Positions 8,801 through 15,974 of a DNA stretch of 64,000 bases are shown here, one piece after another. Source of the stretch: Clostridia bacterium. GTDB lineage: Bacteria > Bacillota > Clostridia > TANB77 > CAG-508. How positions within the stretch are numbered: the first letter of the stretch is position 1; each line of letters begins with the position of its first letter. Position numbers and translations under genes: made by a program. The stretch spans positions 124,001 through 188,000 of the forward strand of contig JAFRNM010000018.1 of the NCBI GenBank assembly GCA_017430135.1, written 5' to 3'. Under the pieces are notes generated by a model. That model searched no databases and had not been told where the DNA came from. It saw only the letters and a program-made list of their open reading frames with translations.

Positions 8801-11250
8801 GGAACTTTTCTTTGCATCCAATAAAAAATTTGCCAATCTCCTCTTATCCATCTTGAAAGTCTTGTCATAAAACTTAGGTATTTTGTTGGATACCCGTCCA
8901 TTAGCATTATATCTGAAGCTAAACCACACCTCAAATAATTCCCCTCAAGCAAGTCATGGCTTAGAACCGTGTTATCCGGAATTGTATTTTTCATCACTTT
9001 AGAGAAAACATGTAAATCATAAATTCCTTTTCCTGTGAATATTCCTTCTCCAAAATTGTCTTGGTAAACGTCTGAAATTGCATTTGTGTATGAATCAATT
9101 CCACCACTGCCCGCAAATATCTTCGTAAATAGATTTTTGAAACTTACATCTAGATTGACTCCTACTCTTGGCTGAATTATTCCATATCCATCAATTACAA
9201 TGTTTTTTTGTTCATCCATTACTGGCCTATTTAAAATGTGAGCCATTGCTCCCACAAGCTCAAAGCCTGAACCTAAAATTAAATCTGTATCTGCATCTAG
9301 GGTTATAACATACTTTAAGTGTTCAAAGTGTTCAAAAGTTGAAACTCTGAATGGGTTTTGAATGTTGCCTAAAATGTATTCATTGAATTGATTTAGCAAT
9401 CCTCTTTTACGCTCCCAACCTAAGTATTTGCCTTCTTTTTCGTTCCATGTTCTGTTTCTATATAGAAAATGAAATATTGCTTCTTCTTCCTTTTTATATT
9501 TTTTATTTAACTCTTCTACTTGTTTTAGGCCTTCCTCTATTACTTCTTTATCAAATTTTTCATCCTTTTGGTCGCTTTCTGAGCAGTCTCCCAGTAACGC
9601 GAAATACAAATTTTTTGATTTATTTGCAATATAGAATACTTCTAATTTATGCATTAGTTCTTTTACTTTTTCTTTTGTTTTTAAAATTGTTGGAATTACT
9701 ACAATTGTTGCATTTTCTTTATCTATTCCATCTGAAAAATCTATTTTTGGTATTAGTTTTGGTTTTACAATTTTGCTTAATATATACTGCATTATTTGAG
9801 TTACAATTTCACTTGATGGTATCAACAATAACACAAAACTAACTATATTTAGCCAGATATTTTTTAGATTTACGATTGCAGTTATTCCAGCACTTATAAG
9901 AATTGATAAAAATACAAATGTAAAAATATAGATTTTTGCTTTACTTTCATTGCTCATTTTAGGTCTTTTGTTAAAATTCAATTCTTTGTATAAATCATTT
10001 ATTCCTTTATCTATTAAATAATAGCCTATATGTGCTTCCTTTTTTATAGCATTTTCTTTTTCTTCTACTGTGTTTTGCTCTATCTTATTTTCTTCTATTT
10101 TCCTAGACAATTCCCTTAACTCTATTTCTGCCTCTACTATATTTTTCTCATTTGCTATTTTTTTAAGCTCTGTTTCTGCATCAGCATCTAGCATTTGATT
10201 TTTCTGGCACAACTCTAAAATCTTTTTTGCAATATATATTTCAGAAATTTTAGTTTTACTTGCAATTTCTTTTATTTTATTTCTATAATAACTTTTTGTT
10301 GAATGGTCCATTTTGCTGTAAACACCAGCTGGATCTTGTTTTAGAATTTCTTCTACACCATTTAACTTTTGAAATAGCTCTAAAAAGTCAATTCTTTGAA
10401 TTTTTTTAATGCTTGTGATATAATTTGCCATTAACACCTTTTTTACGGCAATATCAAAATGCTCTTTTTTTATGATGTCTGATACGCTTGAACCTGCCAT
10501 TTCTACTGTTTCTTCTAACACTTTCAAATAGCTATAACCCTTTTTGCCATATCTTTTTAAAGTATAAGCCATATATTCTATAAAAGAATATCTCATATCT
10601 TGAAAAGCACTTTTGCTCAAGCTTTTGCCGTTTTTAAACTTTTGCTCATCCTTTTCTTTATGTTCAATTAGTCTTTCTGCAATTTCTTCAACCTTATATT
10701 TTTGAAGCTGAGAACTATATATTTTTTCACACACCTCTTTTATATTATTTATAATTGCAATTTGCAGAAATAAGCCTATGTTCCAGATTTCGTCCATATT
10801 TAGAGTTCTTTTTGTTTGATAACTTTCAATGTATTTTTCTAAATCTTCCTTTTCAATTTTGCCTTCTGTGTATGCAACAATTTCAGAAGCTAGCACATAT
10901 ATTCTTGCAAAGCCTTCGTAATTACCATTTGAAATGCCTAAAAAATTAACATATTTTTTTAATGTTAATTCTTTTTCTATCTGTTTTACAGTTTCTTCAA
11001 TTATATAGAAATTGTCTAAAAGCCACTCTCCTGCTGGATGTATACCTATCTCTAGCTTTAAGTGTTCATTTAATAAATTATATGTTTCTTTTATAAATTC
11101 AAAATTTTCTTTTAACTCTGGCACTGGGTATGTTTCTTTATTTGATTTTGACTTTACATTATGGTTTGCTGCAATTTTTTGTAAATGATTTTCTAGCTGA
11201 TTTTTATCCAGTAATGTGCCATTTAGTTTTAATACTTTATTAATATTCAA
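2842..11250 (-). CDS. Cyclic beta-1,2-glucan synthase-like membrane protein (GT84 + GH94)
   Basis: A 2802-residue membrane enzyme of the NdvB/Cgs type, which polymerises glucose from UDP-glucose into beta-1,2-glucan and trims or cyclises it. The N-terminal helical region (~1-430) precedes membrane segments (~435-490). The glycosyltransferase 84 region has its metal-binding LDADTDLI near residue 650 and WIRGDWQ further on, followed by more membrane segments (~800-1050). A glucoamylase-like domain (~1090-1530) comes next, then two beta-sandwich/GH94 halves with GGAFGFRDQLQDTFGL near 2350 and the catalytic-type SGDWNDGFS near 2490. This is the usual order and length of the family (~2800). I start it at TTG 11250 because AAGGAGTGG sits 9 nt upstream; an ATG at 11283 is in frame but has no such site. 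UDP-glucose could come from the genes at 36743-39815. Confidence 0.85.
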   Translation of the reverse strand: MNINKVLKLNGTLLDKNQLENHLQKIAANHNVKSKSNKETYPVPELKENFEFIKETYNLLNEHLKLEIGIHPAGEWLLDNFYIIEETVKQIEKELTLKKYVNFLGISNGNYEGFARIYVLASEIVAYTEGKIEKEDLEKYIESYQTKRTLNMDEIWNIGLFLQIAIINNIKEVCEKIYSSQLQKYKVEEIAERLIEHKEKDEQKFKNGKSLSKSAFQDMRYSFIEYMAYTLKRYGKKGYSYLKVLEETVEMAGSSVSDIIKKEHFDIAVKKVLMANYITSIKKIQRIDFLELFQKLNGVEEILKQDPAGVYSKMDHSTKSYYRNKIKEIASKTKISEIYIAKKILELCQKNQMLDADAETELKKIANEKNIVEAEIELRELSRKIEENKIEQNTVEEKENAIKKEAHIGYYLIDKGINDLYKELNFNKRPKMSNESKAKIYIFTFVFLSILISAGITAIVNLKNIWLNIVSFVLLLIPSSEIVTQIMQYILSKIVKPKLIPKIDFSDGIDKENATIVVIPTILKTKEKVKELMHKLEVFYIANKSKNLYFALLGDCSESDQKDEKFDKEVIEEGLKQVEELNKKYKKEEEAIFHFLYRNRTWNEKEGKYLGWERKRGLLNQFNEYILGNIQNPFRVSTFEHFEHLKYVITLDADTDLILGSGFELVGAMAHILNRPVMDEQKNIVIDGYGIIQPRVGVNLDVSFKNLFTKIFAGSGGIDSYTNAISDVYQDNFGEGIFTGKGIYDLHVFSKVMKNTIPDNTVLSHDLLEGNYLRCGLASDIMLMDGYPTKYLSFMTRLSRWIRGDWQIFYWMQRKVPKRESKSNEKESTTRYYKRGLSFIAIILGMIIKVAKAFKVIFNVIKYIFLRENRNSDEQNKISNPLNLLSKFKIFDNLRRSLLEISIIIAALYFIIINKVNGTNIVISQSALIIIAIFPFVLEFLNLIIGRKENEKKQKDFSPRIAGAKGAFLRLILTLGCLPFKAYTSIKAITKTLYRCLISKKHLLEWTTSEEAEKMSKGDLFSYYRQMIINVLLGGLLAIFYPNIAGLLIGILWIIMPLIMCEISKEKKKMNNLEKLDKEEKDYVLDIATKTWSFFEQYLTGENNYLITDNYQEDRKEKAVSRTSSTNIGLSMLAVISAYDLRIIKLEKCLELLENIIKTVDSLEKWNGHLYNWYNTKTKEPLTPRYISTVDSGNFVGYLYVLKAFLEHFGDTSQNVQNMLLIVSNLIDMTDFSKLYNSEHQIFSIGFNIEENKLTDSYYDLLASEARQASIVAVAKKDVPSKHWNSLSRTITTLNGYSGLISWSGTAFEYLMPNINIPKYEGSLLDESCKFMLMSQMEYAKRLNLPWGISEAAFNLKDLHNNYQYKAFGIPWLGLKRGLADEFVVSSYGTILAINDVTQETIKNLKLLESYGMNGKYGFYESIDFTPERVEKNKKASVVKTYMAHHQGLILLSINNLFNNNILQKRFMQNPEMEAVSILLQERKPEKYIVTKEDKEKVEKLKYKDYEDYIVNSYNKIDERLIRGNVISNENYTVAINQKGVGFSKYKDIYINRFKQTADYAQGIFFYIKNIKTKEIITTNYYQNEVNKGSYEISFSPDKNETKIKQSNLKIDVINTVDSNTPIEIRRLKLSNLGNVEEVLEISSYFEPVLSRKEQDYAHPAFNNLFLIYEYDEKTNSLIVKRKNREETANNVFLATSMYTSCNDASDLEYEIDKEKFIGRENFDIPNMVKNSIPFSNRQEFVTEPVVALKRTVKIKPQEIVTLDLVISVEEDKNLAIENLEKYKTTENVKRTFELSKARCETESRYLRIKGKDISNFQKMISYILFQNPAKAIATSKIPNVKNKKYSQSELWKYGISGDLPIILVKIKNPTESYVVKEILKAYEFFKNKNIETELVILDEEKHSYENYVREEIENSILNNHMGYLKNVRGGIFELSSNEISKDDIELLEFIASIVIDSKYGGIENNLKEIEDEYLENYKEIPNDEVKQEIIEDNTQDIELLKDTENLKYYNEYGAFTTDGKEYWMTLNKQNRLPSAWSNVLANEKFGTIATASYGGYTWYKNSRLNRLTAWENSPNYDAPGDTIYIKNMENKSVWSATLNPMADNKNYNVVFGFGYNRYIHKCQGIEQELTIFVPKEDSVKVELIKLKNTTPTKKKLKIYYYAKPVLGEDEIKTGKFINLDFDKNSNTIIARNLYNNEIDGYSMFLSCSEKINSYTGDKNFFFGNGGLQYPDGVSKIKLNNENSLGKNSCIAYEFDVELESFEEKEIAMLLGAEESVLDSKNMAYKYSKIQNCKEELYVVKKYWDELLGRCEVVTPLESMNIILNGWAAYQTISSRLFGRSGFYQSGGAFGFRDQLQDTFGLKYLEPNFLKNQIRKHSSHQFVEGDVEHWWHDETGRGIRTRFSDDLLWLPFAVAEYINFTGDNSILDLETNYLQGEKLQENQDEKYDLYLPSEIKESIYKHSIKAIEKSLNFGENGLPKIGSGDWNDGFSTVGNKGRGESVWLGFFLYYILDKFIPICELKGDKELAEKYGQIKQNLKHALNTAGWDGRWFKRAFMDDGNTLGSMENDECRIDGISQSWSIISNAGDNDKKFISMESLENHLVDKEHGIIKLLDPPFNKGKLKPGYIKAYLPGVRENGGQYTHASCWVIIAEAMLGFGNKALEYFRMINPIEHTRTKETANKYKTEPFSIAADIYGVGNLAGRGGWTWYTGSSSWYYKAGIEYILGLKIEKGILKIEPCIPNNWKEYSIKYKWKESIYNIKIQNPEGKCTGVSKVLLNGNEVQNAIKLDGSRKVYNIIVII

Positions 11251-11317
11251 AAAATTCCACTCCTTGCAAAATGTTTTACACATATTTTTTGCAAATTGTG
11301 GAAAATTTATACTTGTT

Positions 11318-12244
11318 TTAAGCTATTATTTTGTTTATAAAATTCTCTATTATCTCACTATCTTCAATTTTATTTATTCCAAAGCATTTGTTACCTAAGT
11401 CTTTTATGGATGCTCCGCAATGATATAATTCCTTGTTATCTATTACAATAAATCTATCGTGAAATTTGTTTGTTTTTGCTACTTTTAATGTTGGATATTC
11501 TTTGTTAAATTTTTGAATATCTATATTTTGTATATTACTTTTGGTTGATGTTAATATCACTACTTCTACATCTTTATTTTTCTTTGATAGCATTTTTAAT
11601 ATGCTATCATCTATATAGTTGTCTATAATTGTTATTTTATTTTTAGCTTTCTTAAAAATATCTATAATTAAACTATAAGCATCATAAATTTGCCCTTCAA
11701 AAAATATTTTTTGTTTAATATTTTCTTCATGTTGTAATTCATTAAATATTTCATCAAATTTTTTATCGTGTTCCATTAGTTTTCCCTTTATATTACTGAT
11801 TTCTTGAAATATATAACCATTATTGTTTAAAAATTTTCTCATTTCAACAAAAGTCTCAACTATTCTTAAACTGACTTTAATTGCTATTTCACTTCTCAAT
11901 AAAGAAGATAACATTATTATTCCTTCTTCTGTAAATACATATGGATTATACTTTCTTATTACCTTACCATTATTTAATTTTAAATTTAAGATCACAAATT
12001 GTGATCTTAAATTTTCAAATTCTTTATCTGATAATTGAAATCCAAATTCATCAGGAAATCTTTCAATATTTCTTTTGACAGCTTGATTTATTGATCTTGT
12101 TTCTGTATTAAATAACATAGCCAAATCACTATCTAGCATTACTTGTTTTCCTCTTATTGTGTATATCAAATTCTTTATCTCAACATTATTTTCTGTATAT
12201 TCTATAATACTATTGTTTTCTGCTTTTTGTAACTCATTTTCCAT
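11318..12244 (-). CDS. ORF6N-domain protein with C-terminal phospholipase-D-like domain
   Basis: A 308-residue protein. Residues ~20-110 form an ORF6N/KilA-N-type DNA-binding domain (IRGKQVMLDSDLAMLF, NIERFPDEFGFQLSDKE, YVFTEEGIIMLSSLL), known from phage antirepressors. A short helical linker follows, then a PLD-like module from ~185 (KITIIDNYIDDSILKML, and HDRFIVIDNKELYHCG near the end). The usual HxK signature appears as H-D-R, so the lysine is replaced by arginine. ORF6N-PLD fusions occur sporadically in gut bacteria, often in mobile or defence-like settings, but their activity is not established. It is divergent from the amidase gene at 12377. Confidence 0.7.
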   Translation of the reverse strand: MENELQKAENNSIIEYTENNVEIKNLIYTIRGKQVMLDSDLAMLFNTETRSINQAVKRNIERFPDEFGFQLSDKEFENLRSQFVILNLKLNNGKVIRKYNPYVFTEEGIIMLSSLLRSEIAIKVSLRIVETFVEMRKFLNNNGYIFQEISNIKGKLMEHDKKFDEIFNELQHEENIKQKIFFEGQIYDAYSLIIDIFKKAKNKITIIDNYIDDSILKMLSKKNKDVEVVILTSTKSNIQNIDIQKFNKEYPTLKVAKTNKFHDRFIVIDNKELYHCGASIKDLGNKCFGINKIEDSEIIENFINKIIA

Positions 12245-12376
12245 AATATCAACATCCTTTGTTAATTTTCATCATTATAGAATAGTTGTTTGTATTTGTC
12301 AATAGTTTTATTATAATTTAACTTATAGATTTCACACTTTCTCCCTCTTCCTAATATTATTATCTAGGTGGTTTTT

Positions 12377-12844
12377 ATGAGATATAATAGAAATGCTGTT
12401 TATGAATATGCTAAAAAGTGGGCTTTAGTAAGAAATCCAAGATATTATAATTATGATAATATTGGTGGTGACTGTACTAATTTTGTTTCTCAATGTATTT
12501 TTGCTGGCTGTAAGCAAATGAATTACAACAAAAATAATGGCTGGTATTATATAAATGCAAATAACAAATCTCCATCTTGGACTGGTGTTCAATTTTTATA
12601 TAATTTTTTAATTTCAAATACAGGCACAGGTCCCCGCGGTACAAAGGCAACTATTGACCAATTACAAATTGGAGATGTTATTCAACTTAGTTTTGACGGA
12701 AATTCTTTTTCACATAGTTTAGTTGTAGTACAAAATGGAAAATCAACATATAATACTTTTGTTGCTGCTCATACTTATGATGTTTTTCATAAAAGACTAT
12801 ATGATTATGTTTTTGCTGATTATCGTTGTATACATATTGAATAA
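12377..12844 (+). CDS. Putative amidase (Amidase_6 / NlpC-P60-like fold)
   Basis: A 155-residue single-domain protein. The start NRNAVYEYAKKWA followed by GGDCTNFVSQCI and the late histidine in FSHSLVVV give the Cys...His arrangement of the Amidase_6 family, a papain-like domain seen in spore-cortex or cell-wall-associated proteins of Clostridia. The catalytic cysteine is in DCTNF. There is no signal peptide, so it may act inside the cell or forespore. I start at ATG 12377 because AGGTGG lies at 12366-12371; the in-frame GTG at 12368 would sit inside that ribosome-binding site. The codon pair CGC GGT shows that other CGN codons are used normally. Confidence 0.7.
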   Translation: MRYNRNAVYEYAKKWALVRNPRYYNYDNIGGDCTNFVSQCIFAGCKQMNYNKNNGWYYINANNKSPSWTGVQFLYNFLISNTGTGPRGTKATIDQLQIGDVIQLSFDGNSFSHSLVVVQNGKSTYNTFVAAHTYDVFHKRLYDYVFADYRCIHIE

Positions 12845-13047
12845 ATTTATATAAATTTAAAATTTTTTCACATTTAATATATCTATTTTTTAAAGGATTA
12901 TAATATAAATTGTAAAAAAAATTACCAAAATAATTTTTAATTTTTTTCACAAAATAATATTGATAAAACTTATTTAGTATTTTTAATTTTTTATTAATTA
13001 TTTATACCTAAATTTGAAAAGTTTTATTAGATTAGGAGGATGTTATT

Positions 13048-13224
13048 ATGTCTAGGAATAGAAGATTAATATCTGAAAATTTACGTGAAGAAATAGCAAA
13101 GGAACTTGGTGTTTATGACCAAGTAAAACAAGATGGTGGAAGTTGGCAAAATGTTTCTTCAAAAGACTGCGGAAAAATAGTTAGTACAGCAATTGAAATA
13201 GCTAATAGAGCCGTAGAAAAATAG
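13048..13224 (+). CDS. Alpha/beta-type small acid-soluble spore protein
   Basis: A 58-residue protein that coats and protects DNA in the dormant spore. The segment REEIAKELGVYDQV contains the EIA/E-L-G-V site that the germination protease cleaves, and the C-terminal half ends in GKIVSTAIEIANRAVEK, where the usual G-S-x-x-G-x-x-V-x-x-x-x-E pattern is only loosely kept. It is therefore a divergent member of the SASP family. ATG at 13048 follows AGGAGG by 8 nt, and a terminator lies just downstream. It is expected to be made in the forespore under sigma-G, though I cannot point to a convincing sigma-G promoter. It is evidence that the organism forms spores. Confidence 0.8.
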   Translation: MSRNRRLISENLREEIAKELGVYDQVKQDGGSWQNVSSKDCGKIVSTAIEIANRAVEK

Positions 13225-13240
13225 TTATTTTTATACTTTT

Positions 13241-13287
13241 AAAAGGATGGGAATAAAGATATATTATTTTTTTTACCCGTCCTTTTT
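13241..13287 (+). terminator. Terminator of the spore protein gene
   Basis: AAAAGGATGGG pairs with CCCGTCCTTTT across a ~24-nt AT-rich loop, followed by T-rich sequence. Confidence 0.65.
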
Positions 13288-13378
13288 CTTTTTACTTTTC
13301 TTCCAAAAATATAATCTTGTATTCAGACTTTTTTTATGTTATTATAATTTTAGTATATTAAATGAAAGGACTAATTAA

Positions 13379-14005
13379 TTGAAGAAAAAAGATATTATAG
13401 ATTTAATTGAAAAATTAAAAAAAGCCTATCCCGATGCAACATGCAGTTTGGATTTTGAAACTCCATTACAATTAGTATTTGCTGTAATGCTTTCTGCTCA
13501 GTGTACTGACGAAAGAGTTAATAAAACAACTCCTATATTATTTAAAAGATGTAAAACTTTAGAAGATTTTATAAATATTGATATTGAAGAATTAGAGCAA
13601 ATTATTCGCCCATGTGGTTTTTATAAAAACAAAGCAAAAAATATAAAACTATGTGCTAATCAAATTAAAAATAATTTTGATGGAAAAGTGCCTCAAACGG
13701 CTGATGAACTAATAACTTTAGCAGGTGTTGGAAGAAAAAGCGCAAATGTTGTAATGTTAGAAGCCTTTGGAATTGCACAAGGTATCGCAATTGATACTCA
13801 TGCCAAAAGAATTACAACTTTACTTGGTTTAACCCAAAATAAAGAACCTGAAAAAATTGAACAAGATTTGTTGAAAATAATCCCAAAAGAATACATAAAA
13901 GATATTAACCATCTACTAATGTGGCATGGTAGAAATTGCTGTATAGCCAGAAAGCCAAATTGCAAAGAATGTCCCATTAACATTTATTGTGAATATTTTA
14001 ATTAA
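13379..14005 (+). CDS. nth: Endonuclease III (DNA glycosylase/AP lyase)
   Basis: A 208-residue base-excision repair enzyme that removes oxidised pyrimidines and cuts the abasic site. The helix-hairpin-helix LAGVGRKSANVVM carries the catalytic lysine, followed by IAIDTHAKR with the catalytic aspartate. The C-terminus holds the [4Fe-4S] cluster pattern C-x6-C-x2-C-x5-C (CIARKPNCKECPINIYC). Length is normal for the family. The start is TTG at 13379; AAAGGA lies about 12 nt upstream, a little far. It converges on the 8-oxoguanine glycosylase gene, with a long hairpin between them. Confidence 0.93.
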   Translation: MKKKDIIDLIEKLKKAYPDATCSLDFETPLQLVFAVMLSAQCTDERVNKTTPILFKRCKTLEDFINIDIEELEQIIRPCGFYKNKAKNIKLCANQIKNNFDGKVPQTADELITLAGVGRKSANVVMLEAFGIAQGIAIDTHAKRITTLLGLTQNKEPEKIEQDLLKIIPKEYIKDINHLLMWHGRNCCIARKPNCKECPINIYCEYFN

Positions 14006-14016
14006 AAAGCCAAAGA

Positions 14017-14074
14017 TATTAATTTGTGTTTTTAGCGTCGTCGTCGGGTATCCGAGAAAAAACACAAATTAATA
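14017..14074. terminator. Long perfect hairpin between convergent repair genes
   Basis: Two 17-bp arms (14017-14033 and 14058-14074, TATTAATTTGTGTTTTT and its complement) enclose a 24-nt loop. The loop is unusually GC-rich for this genome (agcgtcgtcgtcgggtatcc...) and contains its own small TCGG-GTAT-CCGA hairpin. It lies between converging nth and ogg and can serve as a two-way terminator; the structured loop is unexplained. Confidence 0.7.
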
Positions 14075-14105
14075 CCTTTTCATTTTAAGTCAATTTTTTT
14101 CAAAT

Positions 14106-14972
14106 TTACGCTTCTCTACGCCAGTAAAATAAATACTGCTGAGCTATTCCAGCTAAGTCACCAAATTTTTCTTTTGCTAAATTTTCTATTTTCTTCTTGT
14201 TTACCTTTGTTTCATCCGCTTCTTTTAAATATAAATCATTCATAACACGTCTAACCCATACATCTATAGGAAAAACATCAAATCTTTTTAAATCTGAAAA
14301 TAGCAAAATACAATCTGCAACCTTTGGCCCAACTCCAGATAATTTAAGTAATTCGTCTCTAACCATATTTGTATCCTTTTCTTGATACAATTTTACTAAA
14401 TTAACTTCTTTTTTTAAAATCATTTGTGTTGTCTCAAAAAGCCTGATATCTCTGAATCCTAAACCTAGTTGTCTATATTCTTCAACTGTTACATTTTCTA
14501 ATTGTTTAGCTGATGGGAAAGCATAATATTCTTGTGAATTCCAAGTTATTTTTGTCCCATATTTTTTTGATAATCTTTCTATTATTCCTTTTATTCTTGG
14601 AATGTTGTTATTAGCTGAAATTATAAAAGATATTATTGTTTCCCATAAATCTTGATTTAATATTCTAATTCCGCTTCCATAATTTACACTATTTTTCATA
14701 TTTTCATCAATTCTTGAAAGTGTTTCCTTTATTTTTTCATAATCTCTACTTAAATCAAAATAATCTTCTACAATTTCTTTAATATCACCGTCGCAAATTC
14801 CTTTAAATTGTATATCTTCCCCAACCTTTTTTACATTTAAAACGTTTCCTTTAAAAACTCCAGTATAACTTCCATCTGGTTCTTCATTCCACCTAAAGCA
14901 TTGCCCACAATCAAAAATGTCTTTTAATTCGAAGGAAGTTGCATTTTCTAAAACATATTCTTGTTCTTTCAT
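14106..14972 (-). CDS. 8-oxoguanine DNA glycosylase (OGG1 family)
   Basis: A 288-residue glycosylase/AP lyase that excises 8-oxoguanine. The N-terminal beta region has the DIFDCGQCFRW signature of the OGG1/AlkA-like family. The helix-hairpin-helix LSGVGPKVADCILLF carries the catalytic lysine, and the following DVFPIDVWVRRVM provides the conserved aspartate. The C-terminal AQQYLFYWRRE also fits the family. It is convergent with nth, so oxidised purine and pyrimidine repair are encoded side by side. ATG at 14972 has only a weak upstream purine stretch (TAGGAG ~7 nt before). Confidence 0.9.
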   Translation of the reverse strand: MKEQEYVLENATSFELKDIFDCGQCFRWNEEPDGSYTGVFKGNVLNVKKVGEDIQFKGICDGDIKEIVEDYFDLSRDYEKIKETLSRIDENMKNSVNYGSGIRILNQDLWETIISFIISANNNIPRIKGIIERLSKKYGTKITWNSQEYYAFPSAKQLENVTVEEYRQLGLGFRDIRLFETTQMILKKEVNLVKLYQEKDTNMVRDELLKLSGVGPKVADCILLFSDLKRFDVFPIDVWVRRVMNDLYLKEADETKVNKKKIENLAKEKFGDLAGIAQQYLFYWRREA

Positions 14973-15060
14973 CTCACTAACTCCTATTGTATTTTACAAT
15001 CTAATTATATCACAATTAGATTAATTAGAATAGTGTTTTTATTGAATGTTGTAGAATATA

Positions 15061-15083
15061 CCTAAATAGCTTAACTATTTAGG
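15061..15083 (-). terminator. Stem-loop after the YitT gene
   Basis: CCTAAATAG and CTATTTAGG form a 9-bp stem with a 5-nt loop. A second possible stem (GGGG...CCCC) overlaps the end of the YitT gene. The T tract is poor, so this is a weak terminator candidate. Confidence 0.4.
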
Positions 15084-15093
15084 GGAGTTTTCT

Positions 15094-15930
15094 TTAAAAC
15101 CCCAATCCAACAACTTCCCTTGAATTAGTAATTACAATAAAAGACTTTGGATCAATCCTTCTTGCTACATATTTCACTTTGGAAACATCTCCACGAGATG
15201 CTGCACACATTAAAACAAGCTTTTCCGAATTTGTATACATTCCTTTCCCATATAATCCAGTTGTCCCTCTTCTTACTACATTACCGATTTCCTTTGAAAT
15301 TTCTTCACTTTTATCTGATACGATAATTATCAGTTTAGTAAAATATATACCTTCAAAAACAATGTCTATTATTTTTCCCATTAGATATATAGCTATAGCT
15401 GAATATAACCCTATTTCTATCTTTTTTAAGAATATTATGTTTAAACTTACAACAATAATATCAAAAATCATTATTACATAACTCATTCTTATATTAGGCT
15501 GATATTTTTTCAAGATATTACTTATTAATTCTGAACCACCTGTTGATGAATGCGCCTTTAGTATTATTGCACTTCCTAGTCCTGTAATTATTCCACCATA
15601 TATACATGCTAAAAACTTGTCTTGTGTTAATGGTTTTAATGTGTCTAATACATCAATAAAAACTGATAAAGAAATTGTTCCAATTATAGATTTTAAAACA
15701 AATCCTTTTCCAAGTTTATAAAATGCCCATAAGAATAATGGAATGTTAATTGATGCAATAACAACTCCCATAGGGAAATTAAAAATATAATAGGCAATAG
15801 TTGCAATACCACTCACTCCCCCAGATGATAACTGGTTTGGGAGTAAAAAGAGTGATATGCCTATTGCCATTATTCCTGCTCCTATTATTGTTCCTAATAT
15901 TTCAATAGTAAATTTTCTTTTTTTACTCAT
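15094..15930 (-). CDS. YitT-family membrane protein
   Basis: A 278-residue protein of the YitT/DUF2179 family. Five to six hydrophobic segments fill residues ~10-195, including LGSAIILKAHSSTGGSELI with the conserved S/T-GG-x-E motif. They are followed by a soluble DUF2179 domain (~215-278, TTGLYGKGMYTNSEKLVLMC broken here for length, ending DPKSFIVITNSREVVGLGF). The family is widespread in Firmicutes; its transport substrate is not established. ATG at 15930 is preceded by AGGTGG. It sits between the DNA-glycosylase gene and the giant adhesin, both on the same strand, but no shared promoter can be shown. Confidence 0.9.
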   Translation of the reverse strand: MSKKRKFTIEILGTIIGAGIMAIGISLFLLPNQLSSGGVSGIATIAYYIFNFPMGVVIASINIPLFLWAFYKLGKGFVLKSIIGTISLSVFIDVLDTLKPLTQDKFLACIYGGIITGLGSAIILKAHSSTGGSELISNILKKYQPNIRMSYVIMIFDIIVVSLNIIFLKKIEIGLYSAIAIYLMGKIIDIVFEGIYFTKLIIIVSDKSEEISKEIGNVVRRGTTGLYGKGMYTNSEKLVLMCAASRGDVSKVKYVARRIDPKSFIVITNSREVVGLGF

Positions 15931-15974
15931 ATTACCACCTATATGTAATATTTGTAAAAATTAGATTTATTATA

